This document shows positions 1-9,895 of a stretch of 28,878 bases of DNA, piece after piece. Location of the stretch: the NCBI GenBank assembly GCA_024364805.1, contig CM044495.1, forward strand, positions 2,205,941-2,234,818. Reading direction: 5' to 3'. Within the stretch, counting starts at the first letter, position 1, and each line of letters opens with the position of its first letter. The notes beneath the pieces are model-generated. The model did no database searches and was not told where the DNA came from. It worked only from the letters and a program-made list of their open reading frames with translations. Origin of the DNA: Euprymna scolopes (taxonomy: Eukaryota; Mollusca; Cephalopoda; Sepiida; Sepiolidae). A program made the translations under genes and the position numbers.

Positions 1-32
<32 letters not shown>

Positions 33-33
33 A
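1..33. repeat. (TA)n microsatellite at window edge
   Basis: Nearly pure TA alternation that runs off the left edge of the window, so its true length is unknown. Confidence 0.95.
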
Positions 34-640
34 TATTGTTGCGTCGTAAATATTATTCCCATGAAAGTCAGTTGTTTATAAAATTGTTCTCAATAATAGC
101 TAGAGCCGTGTTATAGTCTGATTACCTTTATTATTAGAACAACTATTTTCTGCATACGTGCGTACATGTTACAGTTGCGAATTCGTTGGAAAGCGGTTTA
201 ATCAGGCCATTATATCAACTTTACTGAGCTTAGTTATGTTGATATGAATACCCGATAAAGCTTGATTCGGCACATAATCACAGCTGAAACATACATACAT
301 ACTTGTAGCCAACAATACACTGCATTTTGTCTATGTTCTCTATGAACTCCGAAACAACGATTGAATGGTGATCAACAAATGTTTCACACTCCCATATTTT
401 TATTGTCATCGAAATTTGTGAAATCGTCCATTTTTTAATCAAGTCCATTGATTTTCTGCACTATTTGGGGGCCCATAGCAATGGACCGGGAAGGAGCTAC
501 ACATGCCTCTCTGCAGTGACTTAGTCCACAATAAAATTTAGTCGATATTGTACTGTAGAGAACGTACTATTGATTTTATAAATTATTTTTTATATATAAT
601 GTCTTGAATTAAAGTTTGAAGTGCAAAACTCAAGTCTCAT
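34..640. other. Unassigned AT-rich stretch
   Basis: No coding signal, RNA gene or recognisable element was seen. A short CATA run lies near 291-303. Confidence 0.6.
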
Positions 641-890
641 GCTTTAATTGTGATCAATGCAGAAACAGTCATTTCGAACGCACCCCTGTTATATTAAAGA
701 GCCTACTGTTGACTTTATATACCTGACCTTACAGGTTGTGTGGTAATTATGATAATTAATAATAATTTAAAATGAAAAAGTGAAGTATTATATTCAATTG
801 TGCTTTAAACAGAAATATTCATTGTGAACGCGCCCCTGTTATATCAAAGAACATACTGTTTATATGTCGGGCCTTTCAGCTTGTGTGGTA
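641..890. repeat. Degenerate two-copy tandem duplication
   Basis: The segment near 675-748 (GAACGCACCCCTGTTATAT, then a TTGTGTGGTAAT end) recurs near 825-890 as GAACGCGCCCCTGTTATAT with the same end. The spacing is about 150 bp. The copies differ at several bases, so the duplication is old. Short open frames over the second copy have no recognisable homology. Confidence 0.55.
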
Positions 891-1095
891 ATAAAAAATC
901 TCAAATGCACCAGTGTAAACTTTGGGCAAAATCACCTGTACCTTATTTTATCGAATTATTTTTATTATCGATACTTATCGAAAACATTCCGATACAAAAC
1001 CCATCGAACGTACCTTTGTGTAAAATTTCATAAAAATCATCTCACCGTTTTAGAGTTCATAGAGAACGAACTCACACATACATACACACACAAAG

Positions 1096-1096
<1 letters not shown>

Positions 1097-1126
<30 letters not shown>
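1097..1126. repeat. (TA)n microsatellite
   Basis: About 15 TA units follow a short ACAC run. Confidence 0.95.
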
Positions 1127-1129
<3 letters not shown>

Positions 1130-1246
1130 TTATTTATACAAACATTGATATACCTGATTCAAACATTAATATACCTGCTCTGCTTACTCATTGAGCACTT
1201 TTTAGTACACACATGTTGCTTCATTGGATGTTCTTCTAGGAAACTA

Positions 1247-1248
<2 letters not shown>

Positions 1249-1280
<32 letters not shown>
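1249..1280. repeat. (TA)n microsatellite
   Basis: About 16 TA units. The open frames across this tract and the one near 1100 encode only alternating Tyr-Ile and are not genes. Confidence 0.95.
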
Positions 1281-1282
<2 letters not shown>

Positions 1283-1745
1283 AAAAAAAGACAGAAAGAC
1301 ATAAGTAGAAATAAAGAAATGGCGCGGATAGTCAAAATCAATAATATGGGTTAAGGTGGATGCAAAGAAATAGAACTTTTGATGGAATCAGTCTTGCTTA
1401 ATTCATATACTAGATGCCTTAATTGTAAATATTCTGCTCGAATTAATTCTTATTCGTTTCAAGATCTTTAAATGAAATATCGATTTCTCTTCCGCTTGTT
1501 TACAAAATTTAAATTATTATGATGAATATTTTTATAACGATTAAAATAAGACATGGAATTCTGTAACTAATCCACGTTTTGACCTGCGTTTTGAATAAGT
1601 TGCTTCTCTTCAGGTTTTAGTAATTTAATTATATATTGAAACTGGTTACTTATAAAGTTTCTTTCATTTGATCAGCAAATGTTTGATTCTCATATTGCGA
1701 TGTTTTTTGTCCGCTGAAAACAACCCGATCTTCAATGTGCACTAA
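1281..1745. other. Unassigned stretch
   Basis: AT-rich sequence with no gene, RNA or repeat that I can name. Confidence 0.5.
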
Positions 1746-1750
1746 TTGAA

Positions 1751-1860
1751 ATAAATATCTGTCTCACCGAGGAAGCTGCCTGCCTTAAGAAACTTCTTGG
1801 AGTGACCTTCATTCCAAACTTGAAATGAAAGACTCATATCAGACCCCTTTTATTTTGTTT
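1751..1860 (+). mobile_element. Jockey-like LINE fragment, post-RT region
   Basis: In the frame beginning at 1751 the peptide contains EEAACLKKLLGVTFIPNL, followed by a stop and KTHIRPL. I recognise this as the 'LLG(L/V)TF.P.LKW..HI' block that follows the reverse transcriptase core in jockey-like LINEs of molluscs and arthropods. Only about 35 codons survive. The same block recurs at 2151 on the same strand, so these are pieces of two copies or of a duplication. Family assignment is from memory of the motif. Confidence 0.55.
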
Positions 1861-1944
1861 TGTATATTTATCAAGGCGCGGAGATCACTTGAGAATGTAC
1901 ACTAGTCAATGGGAAAATATAAGCATACTCGTTTGGTAAATTGG

Positions 1945-2127
1945 ATTATATCAGAGGGAAATGAGTTTATAATTGAGAAGACATTATCAGCTATACCGTA
2001 GTTCGAGAGCTTGCGAGGTAGACCTTTATGCCATACCCTATCAAAAGCATCTGATATGTCAAAAGCAATTGCCTAACTTTAGCACATCTGCTGTAGATCT
2101 AGTAGAACGGAATCCGTATTGCATGTT
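1945..2127 (-). mobile_element. Jockey-like LINE fragment, RT palm motif
   Basis: The reverse complement reads MQYGFRSTRSTADVLKL and, after a frame change, AIAFDISDAFDRVWHKGL, then PRKLSNYGI. These match the QYGFR..RSTAD motif and the AFD(I/V)S.AFD.VWH motif of non-LTR reverse transcriptases. The second carries the first catalytic aspartate. Compared with the usual family spacing, roughly 15-20 residues between the two motifs are missing. The piece is opposite in strand to the LINE fragments on both sides, so it comes from a separate insertion or an inversion. It cannot encode an active enzyme. Confidence 0.8.
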
Positions 2128-2150
2128 ACCGCCTAAATAAATATATTGAA

Positions 2151-2500
2151 CTTACTTTTATTCCAGGCTTGAATTGGAAGACTTACAATACATCCGTTTC
2201 CAAAGCCGCTGAAAAACTGATTGGATCATTCAAACGCTCTAGAATGCCATAACACCGTACACTATCCTCTACCTCTATAAGTAACATACCTTCAAAGATG
2301 AAGTACTGTGCCAACTATTTCCGCACATGGCAAAGTACAGGATCGTCATCGAAATCTAGTGGAGAATGTCTTCTTTTCTCTTTATCAAAGAAAAGGACGC
2401 TGCAATATGGAATTATATTCATGTCATTATATTCAGAACAAGTGCTCGACTATGCTACCGATTCTGCACCCAATTTTGTAAAAATTTCACAACAATGACT
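2151..2500 (+). mobile_element. Jockey-like LINE fragment, C-terminal region
   Basis: Starting at 2151 the frame reads LTFIPGLNWKTYNTSVSKAA and then EKLIGSFKRSRM. This corresponds to the post-RT block 'TF.P.L.WK.YI.S.AK.AAKK.GS..RA'. Further on, TILYLYK and PSKMKYCANYF in two frames match the family's 'LYLYKS.IRPKMEYC.H.W'. Weaker similarity to the C-terminal tail (LVENVFFSLYQ, NKCSTMLPILHP) continues to about 2500. There are several stops and frame changes, so the copy is dead. Family level is confident; exact limits are not. Confidence 0.65.
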
Positions 2501-2560
2501 CGTCTAGCTACTAAGATTGCAAATAATTTTCTTTTCTTCCTTACAGAACCAGAAATATAA

Positions 2561-2826
2561 TGGAAATTCTACTAGCAACGTTAATGTTCTAGAATTACCC
2601 TGCGTTTAAACACAATACATGGCTGCTTCCCATCTAAATACAGCGTGACCGTATTCACTTTTAGTGTGTCCAAATTATTGTTTAGTCGTTTTCTTAAATA
2701 ACACAGTTCTGTCCATTTATACCTATTTGTAACAATCTCTTGGTCTTGTGTCATTGTTTTAACGGTCATTAACCATTATGTCCGAGTGGTTTTCAGCCTT
2801 AATAAACGGTGATATCTCTCTCTCAC

Positions 2827-2857
<31 letters not shown>

Positions 2858-3049
2858 ATATGTTTTCTTTTGTTTTGAATTTTTTACGATAAAGACAACT
2901 AAACTATGCAGCTAGCTTACAGTGAAGACTTTTACTAAATGCTCATCAGTATCGTTGACTTCAGCAAGTTTATTAACTTCAAGCAAAGCAACCATAGTCA
3001 GGAGCCTTACCGTTTGTTCAGGAAACCACACCAACATAAGAGAGATATT
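2561..3049. other. Unassigned stretch with CA/TA microsatellite
   Basis: No gene is recognised. A (CA)n tract near 2823-2839 runs into a (TA)n tract near 2842-2859. The minus-strand open frame at 2581-2769 (62 codons) has no motif I know. Confidence 0.5.
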
Positions 3050-4086
3050 TTTTTTACACAGGCATGAGCACATTATCAAGGCCAAGAGGCCATTCGGGGA
3101 TAAAGGTTAAAAAGTGTACAGTAGAAATTGGACAATATAGTAATCAATTCGGTAAATTTGTTAACTTATATGGAACGGCTCATCAAAACTTGTTTACGTT
3201 AGACTTGAAGACAACCATATTGTAGTCAGCCGGAAAGCAGGAAAACGGAAGACAATTCCACAGGCGTGCAGTTCTAAGAAAGAAGCTTTGTTTATGGAAT
3301 CTACGTTTAGGTTTAGGTACAGATGAAGAGTGGGACGATTATTGATAGCGTTTTCAGATAGACGAGTATTTCTTGTGAAAGTTTGGCGAAGGTGGAACAT
3401 AGACTGAAGCTCAGTCGAACACTTTCCATGAAAATAACGATACATCAGAGACAAACTCGCAACAGCTCTTCTGTGAGATAGAGGTTGCAGGGAAGAGAAA
3501 AGGACATCTTCTACGAGGCTACGAAGTCTATTTTGAACTCTATCAAGGCAGGACAAGTCCTTTCTAGCAGCTCCTTATTGGGGGTTGGCGGCCTTGGTCG
3601 CAAAGGGTAGAATTAGCTGCAAAGTTCTAGGCAAATAGTTTGGCTTTGTCTGATGCTGACGAGATTACCTCAGGTCCATTGATGATAGTTGGGATAGAGC
3701 ACACGCTTCTGTTCAGGATTCTGTTTGCTTTTTGCCAAAACTGGTGAGAACCAAGCCGCTGCTCAGCTACTTTGGACTTTACAGACTGAGCATACAACTT
3801 TCTTGCGTTCTTTATTACTTTCTTACAATGGTTGCTGGCAGTCCTGAAAGCGGTTTTAGTTTCTATACATCTATTACGTTGGAAGCAGTGGAAAAAGTGA
3901 TTTCTGTGCGCAATGGCAGCAGCACATTCTGCAGAGAACCATGGCTGCCTGTTAGGCTTTTACTGGAACTTTTTCGAGGGTATGAAACGGTCTATACCTA
4001 CAATTAACCATTCCGTTAGGTCTAATACTATAGAGGACACATCCTTTTAAAACTTGGAACGCAGAGGTAGATCTGAAACTGTGCTT
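3050..4086 (-). mobile_element. Jockey-like LINE copy lacking the RT core
   Basis: Read on the minus strand, 4086-3570 encodes the linker between endonuclease and RT: PWFSAECAAAIAHRN, then LGSHQFWQKANRILNRSV, then GPEVISSASDKAKLFA. From about 3556 the reading passes directly to the far C-terminal region: SCLDRVQNRL, SHRRAVASLSLMYRYFHGK, and finally CFPADYNMVVFKSNVNK near 3190-3240. In intact relatives the RT catalytic domain lies between these parts, so several hundred codons are absent. An AT-rich 3' tail follows, including CCAAGAGGCCATTCGGGGAT near 3083. The longest open part is 3194-3556. The copy is dead but retains long readable peptides, so it is not extremely old. Confidence 0.85.
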
Positions 4087-4381
4087 ACCATTTTATTGTT
4101 TGAATCTTATTTTGAAACATTATAACATACTTTTAAACGCCTCTTATATAGAGAATGTGTGTATATTTTTTTTATACGAAAATTGTTTTCACGAACACGT
4201 GTTTCGCCGACAAAAAGCTACAGATACCGTGGTTGCATTTTTTAATGCTGTTAATATCAGCCGCATTGATTACTCGTATGACGTCGAAACAGTTGTCTGT
4301 AGATAATTGCGATAATTACCAGAATCGTTCCAAAAGTAATATCTCCTAAATTTTTATTTCGCTGAATTGCATTTATGACAT
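4087..4381. other. Unassigned stretch
   Basis: No supported feature. Overlapping short plus-strand frames near 4100-4349 have no recognised motif. Confidence 0.5.
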
Positions 4382-4390
4382 AAAAGTGTT

Positions 4391-4543
4391 ATCTTTCTGT
4401 TGCAGATATTGACAGTGTGATACTTAAAGAAAGAAACCCCTGCGATGGCCGTGCGTCAGAAGAAGAGTCGCACCAATAAATTCCCCCATGTAGAAAAAAC
4501 TGAATCGATAAACATTCACGTGAAGCGTTTCATCGATTGCTAA
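4391..4543 (+). CDS. Candidate exon with a 32-codon frame, unrecognised
   Basis: A pyrimidine-rich tract ending TGCAG at 4405 looks like a 3' splice site. The following sequence has an in-frame stop upstream of an ATG at 4445. That ATG has G at both -3 and +4, which is favourable for initiation. The frame runs 32 codons to a stop at 4541-4543 and is basic at its start (AVRQKKSRTNK). I do not recognise the peptide. It could be a 5' exon or a micro-ORF of a gene outside the window, or a chance arrangement in repeat-derived DNA. No other exon is visible nearby. Base composition is richer in G and C than its surroundings. Confidence 0.2.
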
Positions 4544-5904
4544 GCTGATGGAGTTGATGTTTCGTCGATTTCAGAGAAGAGACAGAGATATGTGATAAAC
4601 ACACTCCGGACACCCATACACAGCCGACACCCAATCACAAAACTTAATTGAGAATAGTGGTGATTATGTATAAAATTATTTCTGAAACACAAATTTTGCT
4701 CATTTTAATGGTACAACTCTCGTCTTAGTAGCTCATCAACTTTTTTTTAGTTTAATAAAATCATGTATTACTTTTAGTAGGATCCTCGTATAATTTTATA
4801 AATAAATGTATATATTTCTATATATTTGATGTTTTTGCTAAGCTCTAAATATTATGGATTATGGAATATATATTTAAGCAACACGGCGAGTGACATGAGC
4901 ACAATTTTTACTTTTTAAAATTTCTACCAACTTTTATTATTTTGTTATGAATGATCTTGCATCTACTAAAGAACCATAACAACGTTGTATTACAGTAATG
5001 AAGTGAATAACTACCGTATGTTCACAATTAGTTTGTTAAGTTCTAAGAATAGCATAATCACCAACCGATATGGTACATAAAACAGAAGAATAACCTGTAT
5101 TCCATTATATATAATTTTTTTTTTAAATTAACAGTAAATTCTAAAAAAAATTACAATGAATTTTCAACTAAGTGGGAAGACACTTGAAGCTTCGTCCCTG
5201 CAGTGGGTTCATGTTTAGACCAGGCAATCGATTGATTTAATTGACGAATGGCCGATTTCACTGATTTCGATGATAATAAATGTATTAAAACTGTAGGATA
5301 TTCGTTGATCCTTATTCAATCCCGAGCAACGTGGGGTCACCCTGCTAATCTGACCAACACATTTTTTGTATCCAAAGTTTCTAAGCTGATTTAGACTAAT
5401 TTCGGGGTGCTGATTCCGAAAATCATATGACTTTTATAACTTGTTAAGGTATTTGTTATATTATCCATTATTACATTAAAATAAGGTGTGCTGCATCCAT
5501 GTTTTGAACCCATTCTCTCACATTAAGTTACTCCTAACCAAAAAATACTTTTTTCTAATTCTCTCTTCCGGTTGGTTCTTACTTCCCTTTTTTTTGCAAC
5601 CACTGGCGACACATGTTTTACTCTTCTTCTTCTGGGCATGCAATGTGGCATTTCATGTTCTTTATGAACTTATTCAGTCTTTTGATTTCCTTATTTTTCT
5701 ACCCTCGTTTTTTTTGTTATTGTTTTTACTTTCTCATACCCGTCATTTCATATCTCTCAGTTTTACCTTTTCCTTTTTATAAATACGCGAGTGAATTATG
5801 GAGTAGTCTTCAGAGTCGCTACTTGTTAGAATAGTTTATCTGATTCTAACGCGTATGTACTGCGACGATAGTACATTAGGTGTGTTTCTATATACATTCT
5901 AGCT
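4544..5904. other. Unassigned intergenic stretch
   Basis: Mostly AT-rich with no supported gene. 5310-5350 contains AATCCCGAGCAACGTGGGG, resembling a short motif near 7664-7680 (AATCCCGGACAACGGCAGG), which suggests a dispersed repeat. 5486-5790 is pyrimidine-rich (runs of T and C). Its Phe/Leu-rich open frames are a composition effect and not a membrane protein gene. Confidence 0.5.
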
Positions 5905-6513
5905 TCATATGAGGTATTCAGTTGGTAAGAAGTGGACACTGAGTAGTAAAGAGGCCTTCATAATTACAAGTGTATGGTGTTATTGTCATGTATGTAAATT
6001 GATAATGATATCACAGACTTTAACATAAACGTCAAAATTGCTATATGATGAGGTATTAAGTTGGTAAGAAGTGAACACTGAGTAGTAAAGAGGCCTTCAT
6101 AATTACAAGTGTATTGTGTTATTGTCATGTATGTAAATTGATAATGATATCACAGACTTTAACATAAACGTCAAAATTGCTATATGATGAGGTATTCAGT
6201 TGGTAAGAAGTGAACACTGAGTAGTAAATAGGCCTTCATAATTCCAAGTATATGGTGTTATTGTCATGTATGTAAATTGATAATGATATCACAGACTTTA
6301 ACATAAACGTCAAAATTGCTATATGATGAGGTATTCAGTTGGTAAGAAGTGAACACTGAGTAGTAAATAGGCCTTCATAATTACAAGTATATGGAGTTAT
6401 TGTCATGTATGTAAATTGATAATGATATCACAGACTTTAACATAAACGTCAAAATTGCTATATGATGAGGTATTCAGTTGGTAAGAAGTGAACACTGAGT
6501 AGTTAAGAGACCT
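5905..6513. repeat. 139-bp tandem array, 4.3 copies
   Basis: The marker GAGGTATT begins at 5911, 6050, 6189, 6328 and 6467, giving an exact 139-bp period four times. The last copy is partial. Copies differ at only a few positions: units 1 and 2 share AAAGAGGCC, while units 3 and 4 share AAATAGGCC and AGTATATGG, so at least two rounds of duplication occurred. Units contain AATTGATAATGATATCACAG and no open frame of note. The array ends about 150 bp before the FCYVC-like pseudogene. No function is visible. Confidence 0.95.
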
Positions 6514-6658
6514 ATGGATTGTGACATGTTTTTGATGATTTCTGTGTCAAAGTAAGTTTTATTCTTCTGGTGTCAGGAATTCATTAATAATTCAGACAGG
6601 TAATAATGAAGCTGTATTATTTTACTTTCGTTGCAGAATTTTAGAGTAAAGTTTATGC

Positions 6659-7552
6659 ATGGCTACATCAGCTCCTAGACAACGTTGTTTAAGCAACCCA
6701 AATGTGTTTTGCTATATTTGCAGGGAATATGCATTGCAATTCAACAGGAATGGGTTACTTTGTGAAGTGTGCTTATCTTGCTGACTTCAGATTAATGTTG
6801 GCTGATAGAGATAAGGCATGAGCACCGTTTATTTTATGCAAGCAATGTGTTGAGCATCTTAGACAGTAGATAAAAAGGATAGAAATCACTCAGTTTAGGT
6901 ATTAAAATATTCTTGCGTAACCGAAAACCATTTCGATGATTGCTATTTCTGTGCAGTTAACACGAAGGGAGTCACCAGGAAGAACAGCCATTCAGTGTTT
7001 AAAGTCTTGCGCGAATTTGAATTGCCTAGTTCTGAAGAAGACGAATTCTCTTTTTTCTCCACTGAGAGTAGTGAAGTAACTGTTTCAGATGTTGGTCTGC
7101 CCCTTCTTCACTATCACGATCTTTTCTCAAAGAAAAACTTAACGATCTGACTAGAGATTTCAAATTTGACAAAGAATCTTCTGAAATATTAGCTTCAAGA
7201 CTAAAAAAATACTTCAGCCTGCAACTTTCATAACCTTCTATAGAAAACGTCACATTGGATTCTTGCTATATTTCACTCAGAAAAACGACGGTGTTTATTG
7301 TTGCCGACCTCTGGAACAGCTGGTGTCGAGCAGTATTATTGGTGCCCGTTTATAGACAGTTCCAAAAGAAGTTCAAAATGTGTTCTTCAAAATGGCAACT
7401 TATATGGTTTAGTTCCTTTTGGCCATTCAACGACCCGCTTAGAAAAATTTGATGAATTCAAATCTGTTCTGCAAAAGATTTCATACAGAAAGCAACAATG
7501 GATCATATGTCAATTTGAAAATGGTTGGGTTTCTCCTTAGCCTACAAAGTGT
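6659..7552 (+). pseudogene. FCYVC-like family pseudogene, N-terminal part
   Basis: From ATG 6659 the peptide has CLSNPNVFCYICREY, then in other frames CKQCVEHLRQ and HFDDCYFCAVNTKGVTRKN. These are three cysteine clusters in the order known from an uncharacterised protein family that I remember as multi-copy in arthropods, hydrozoans and octopus. They are followed by LNDLTRDFKFDKESSEILA, then FIDSSKRSSKCVLQNGNLYG, and LKMVGFLLSLQS just before 7550. The matching segments lie in more than one frame with several stops, so this is not translated as a whole. A splice-acceptor-like CGTTGCAG lies just upstream at about 6629-6636. The family's function is unknown to me. The pairs of cysteines suggest metal binding, which is inference. 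The pseudogene resumes at 8473 after a foreign block. Confidence 0.75.
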
Positions 7553-8470
7553 AACATGATCGTCTTGAGGGAGCGAACTGTCCCCTCTATTTGGAGAAGT
7601 TAAGGCTCCCCCCTGGGACTTGAGGAAGACCGGGTAAATATGCTAAGATTGTCTAATTGAATCCCGGACAACGGCAGGTATCAAAATACTTGAATAAAAA
7701 AAGATATATTTTATTGTTGAACGAGATTTGTACTGTTTTACCTGGGGAAACACTCGTTCAGACTAGTTTTCTGAATGATAGGTTTTGACCTTGGGGTTGT
7801 GTGAACGGGATTCCATTTTTGGTCTCAGATTTCAAAACTGGTAATATTGAGGAAGTGAACAGACGCAAATGTATCTGGGGGTTCCCCAGATACGTGACAG
7901 GCTTTGATTTGTTTAGCAGATCGCCAGACCCCAACCCGTGATCTTACTATAAAAAGCCAATAACCGCTCGAATCAGACAGATTTTGCAACGAAATCTCGT
8001 GAAGAAAGAAGCTCCTAACGCCTGGCGACCCCTTCGCCGCCATCCTGATCAGCATCCAGTGACAAAGAAGAGAGATTTGTGAAATTTGAAATGTTTTAGT
8101 TACTGAACGCTGTACATATGTAAAAAATCTGTAACTTTTGTGAAATTAACTTTTAGTAGATAGAAACCCTGATATTGTCTGTCTTTCTTCCCGGCACATG
8201 CAAAGCTTGTTTTTGATTTTCAGCAGAATTCAACACAGAGGCGTTGAGAATCCCTGCGGAGATCTCCCGGTAGACTTGACATCACGAGCTAGTTTCCGAA
8301 GAAATTAGAGGTCATTTGCTTGACCTGAGCACGGGAGCTCTGCCCACAATGTAGCCACACGACATTTCCTTGTTTCTTTAGTTTGTAGCATAGCAGGACA
8401 AGAGCAGAGCATTGAATGAATAAAAATGGCATGTTCACAGTTAACGGATACTTGGCTCCCTCATGATTCT
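7550..8470. mobile_element. Foreign block inserted in the FCYVC-like pseudogene
   Basis: The family homology stops after LLSLQS near 7550 and restarts near 8473, missing only about 50 residues, yet some 920 bp lie between. The block begins TGTAAC and is richer in G and C than its surroundings. It holds a perfect 10-bp inverted repeat at 7871-7893 and a TATA-like TATAAAAAG near 7948. I see no coding signal in it. It could be a solo LTR, a non-autonomous DNA element or several insertions. No clean terminal repeats or target-site duplication could be established. Confidence 0.5.
7871..7893. repeat. Perfect short hairpin
   Basis: GTATCTGGGG, loop GTT, CCCCAGATAC: a 10-bp perfect stem with a 3-base loop, inside the foreign block. 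Confidence 0.85.
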
Positions 8471-8472
8471 GG

Positions 8473-8935
8473 CTTCTCCTTTGTGTTCCTCCTCTTTACA
8501 TAACGCTTGGTATCAGGAAACTGTTTGTGAAGCTCTTGAGAAAGATGCCGGCTGTTTCAAATATATTTGCATCAGCATTCCCAGGCTTAACAATAGAGAA
8601 ATTAAAAGATGGAATTATTATGGACTACAGATTCGAATTTGAATGATTGACGCAAATGTCTTAAAATTTCTGAATTCTTCAGGATTGAGTGCCTGCACGG
8701 CGTTAACGAATGTAGTAAAATTCTTCTTCGGAAAAATAAAGACTACAAGAATCTTGTTGAAACATTACTCATGTCTCCATCAACTGGATTCAAATATTAG
8801 CATCCAGTTAAATTTTTTGCCCAGCCATCTTGCCTAGATGATGTGAACCACAAACAAGGGAATGATGCAAGAGCCTTCCATTCTAGAAAATCAGTAAAAC
8901 GTCAATTTATCGATGATGTCTATGCTTCTTTTACA
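8473..8935 (+). pseudogene. FCYVC-like family pseudogene, C-terminal part
   Basis: In the frame starting at 8473 the peptide reads CVPPLYITLGIRKLFVKLL, matching the family block that I remember as 'VLLPPLHIKLGLMKQFVKAL'. It continues with KDAGCFKYIC and FPGLTIEKLKDGI (family: 'FP.L...K(L/I)K.GIF.G'), then, more weakly, a serine- and lysine-rich end SRKSVKRQFIDDVY near 8880-8925. That end resembles the basic C-terminus of the family. Frames change several times. Relative to the family, about 45 residues before the end also appear to be absent. Order and strand agree with the N-terminal part, so the two pieces are one pseudogene split by the 7550-8470 block. Confidence 0.65.
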
Positions 8936-9718
8936 ACTTTAAGTTTTAATTGTGAATATTTTGGTGTGATTGCAACAATATATGCCTTAAAATTACATAA
9001 AAGTATTGTTTCTTGCATTTGACGGTCTTAATTGCATCTATCAGCTTCTTACCTGGGAGGGGTACCACATACGTAAAAACTAGAACATAATAAAAAGTGA
9101 CAGTATTTCTGGAATCAGTGTTCTCAAATTAGATATAAACAGGTGAAACATCTTAGACACCATGACATTTTTTGTTGGCCAGTGTTATTTATTAATGTAT
9201 TTCTTTTATACATACATTATTGGTTAGGTACATTGCATTCGTGTTTCTGCTGCAATCTATTTCAAGAAATAGTGTGCTTAGACCAGATTTCATTCTTATA
9301 AAACCAAATTTTGAATAGCCCATATTTTATATAAAGTTTTTCATTGTAACACATCAGAATCTCGGAAATCAAATGGAGAACAAAATGGATTTTATAGAAA
9401 TAGGCTTTAATGGAAAAATAGAAGTAGGACAGGCTGCTTAACATCTGAGAGGCCGACATTCTTGTGCTATATTCCAGGTTTTATTATTGTATTTCATCAT
9501 TTTAAGCCAAGATGCTTATTTATGCTTATAGTGGCGATTTTGAAGCGGTCAGCATCAATTTTAACCATTTTCTGGACCATTTACCCATATGTTCACTTTA
9601 TGACCGTTATTGTTAATGTACTTCCTATTTTTCTGCCATCATCCCATTCCCAAATAAACACACATATGATATATATCGAAATAATGCATACATGTACAAC
9701 ACACGTAAATATACATAT
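8936..9718. other. Unassigned stretch
   Basis: No supported gene or element. The open frames at 9262-9459 (-) and the start of 9462-9878 (+) show no known motif. Confidence 0.5.
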
Positions 9719-9719
9719 A

Positions 9720-9807
9720 CTTATATATATATATATACCCATACACACACAAACACACACACAAACACACACACACATATATATACATTTTCATATACAT
9801 ACACACA

Positions 9808-9878
<71 letters not shown>
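9720..9878. repeat. Compound (TA)n/(CA)n microsatellite
   Basis: Alternating TATA and CACA blocks, ending with about 18 CA units at 9813-9847 and then about 15 TA units. Both strands give long open frames (Thr-His or Cys-Val repeats) that are artefacts of the repeat. Confidence 0.95.
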
Positions 9879-9879
<1 letters not shown>

Positions 9880-9895
9880 CGTATACTTACATATA

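Noticed and set aside
5486-5834. Hydrophobic Phe/Leu-rich open frames resembling membrane proteins
   Set aside because: Direct result of T-rich and C-rich composition. No signal peptide logic, no homology and overlapping frames behave alike.
7545-8205. CAAAG direct repeats (7545-7549 and 8201-8205) as a target-site duplication
   Set aside because: A 5-bp match within 900 bp is expected by chance, and the right end would be TG, not CA. It also leaves 260 bp of the block unexplained.
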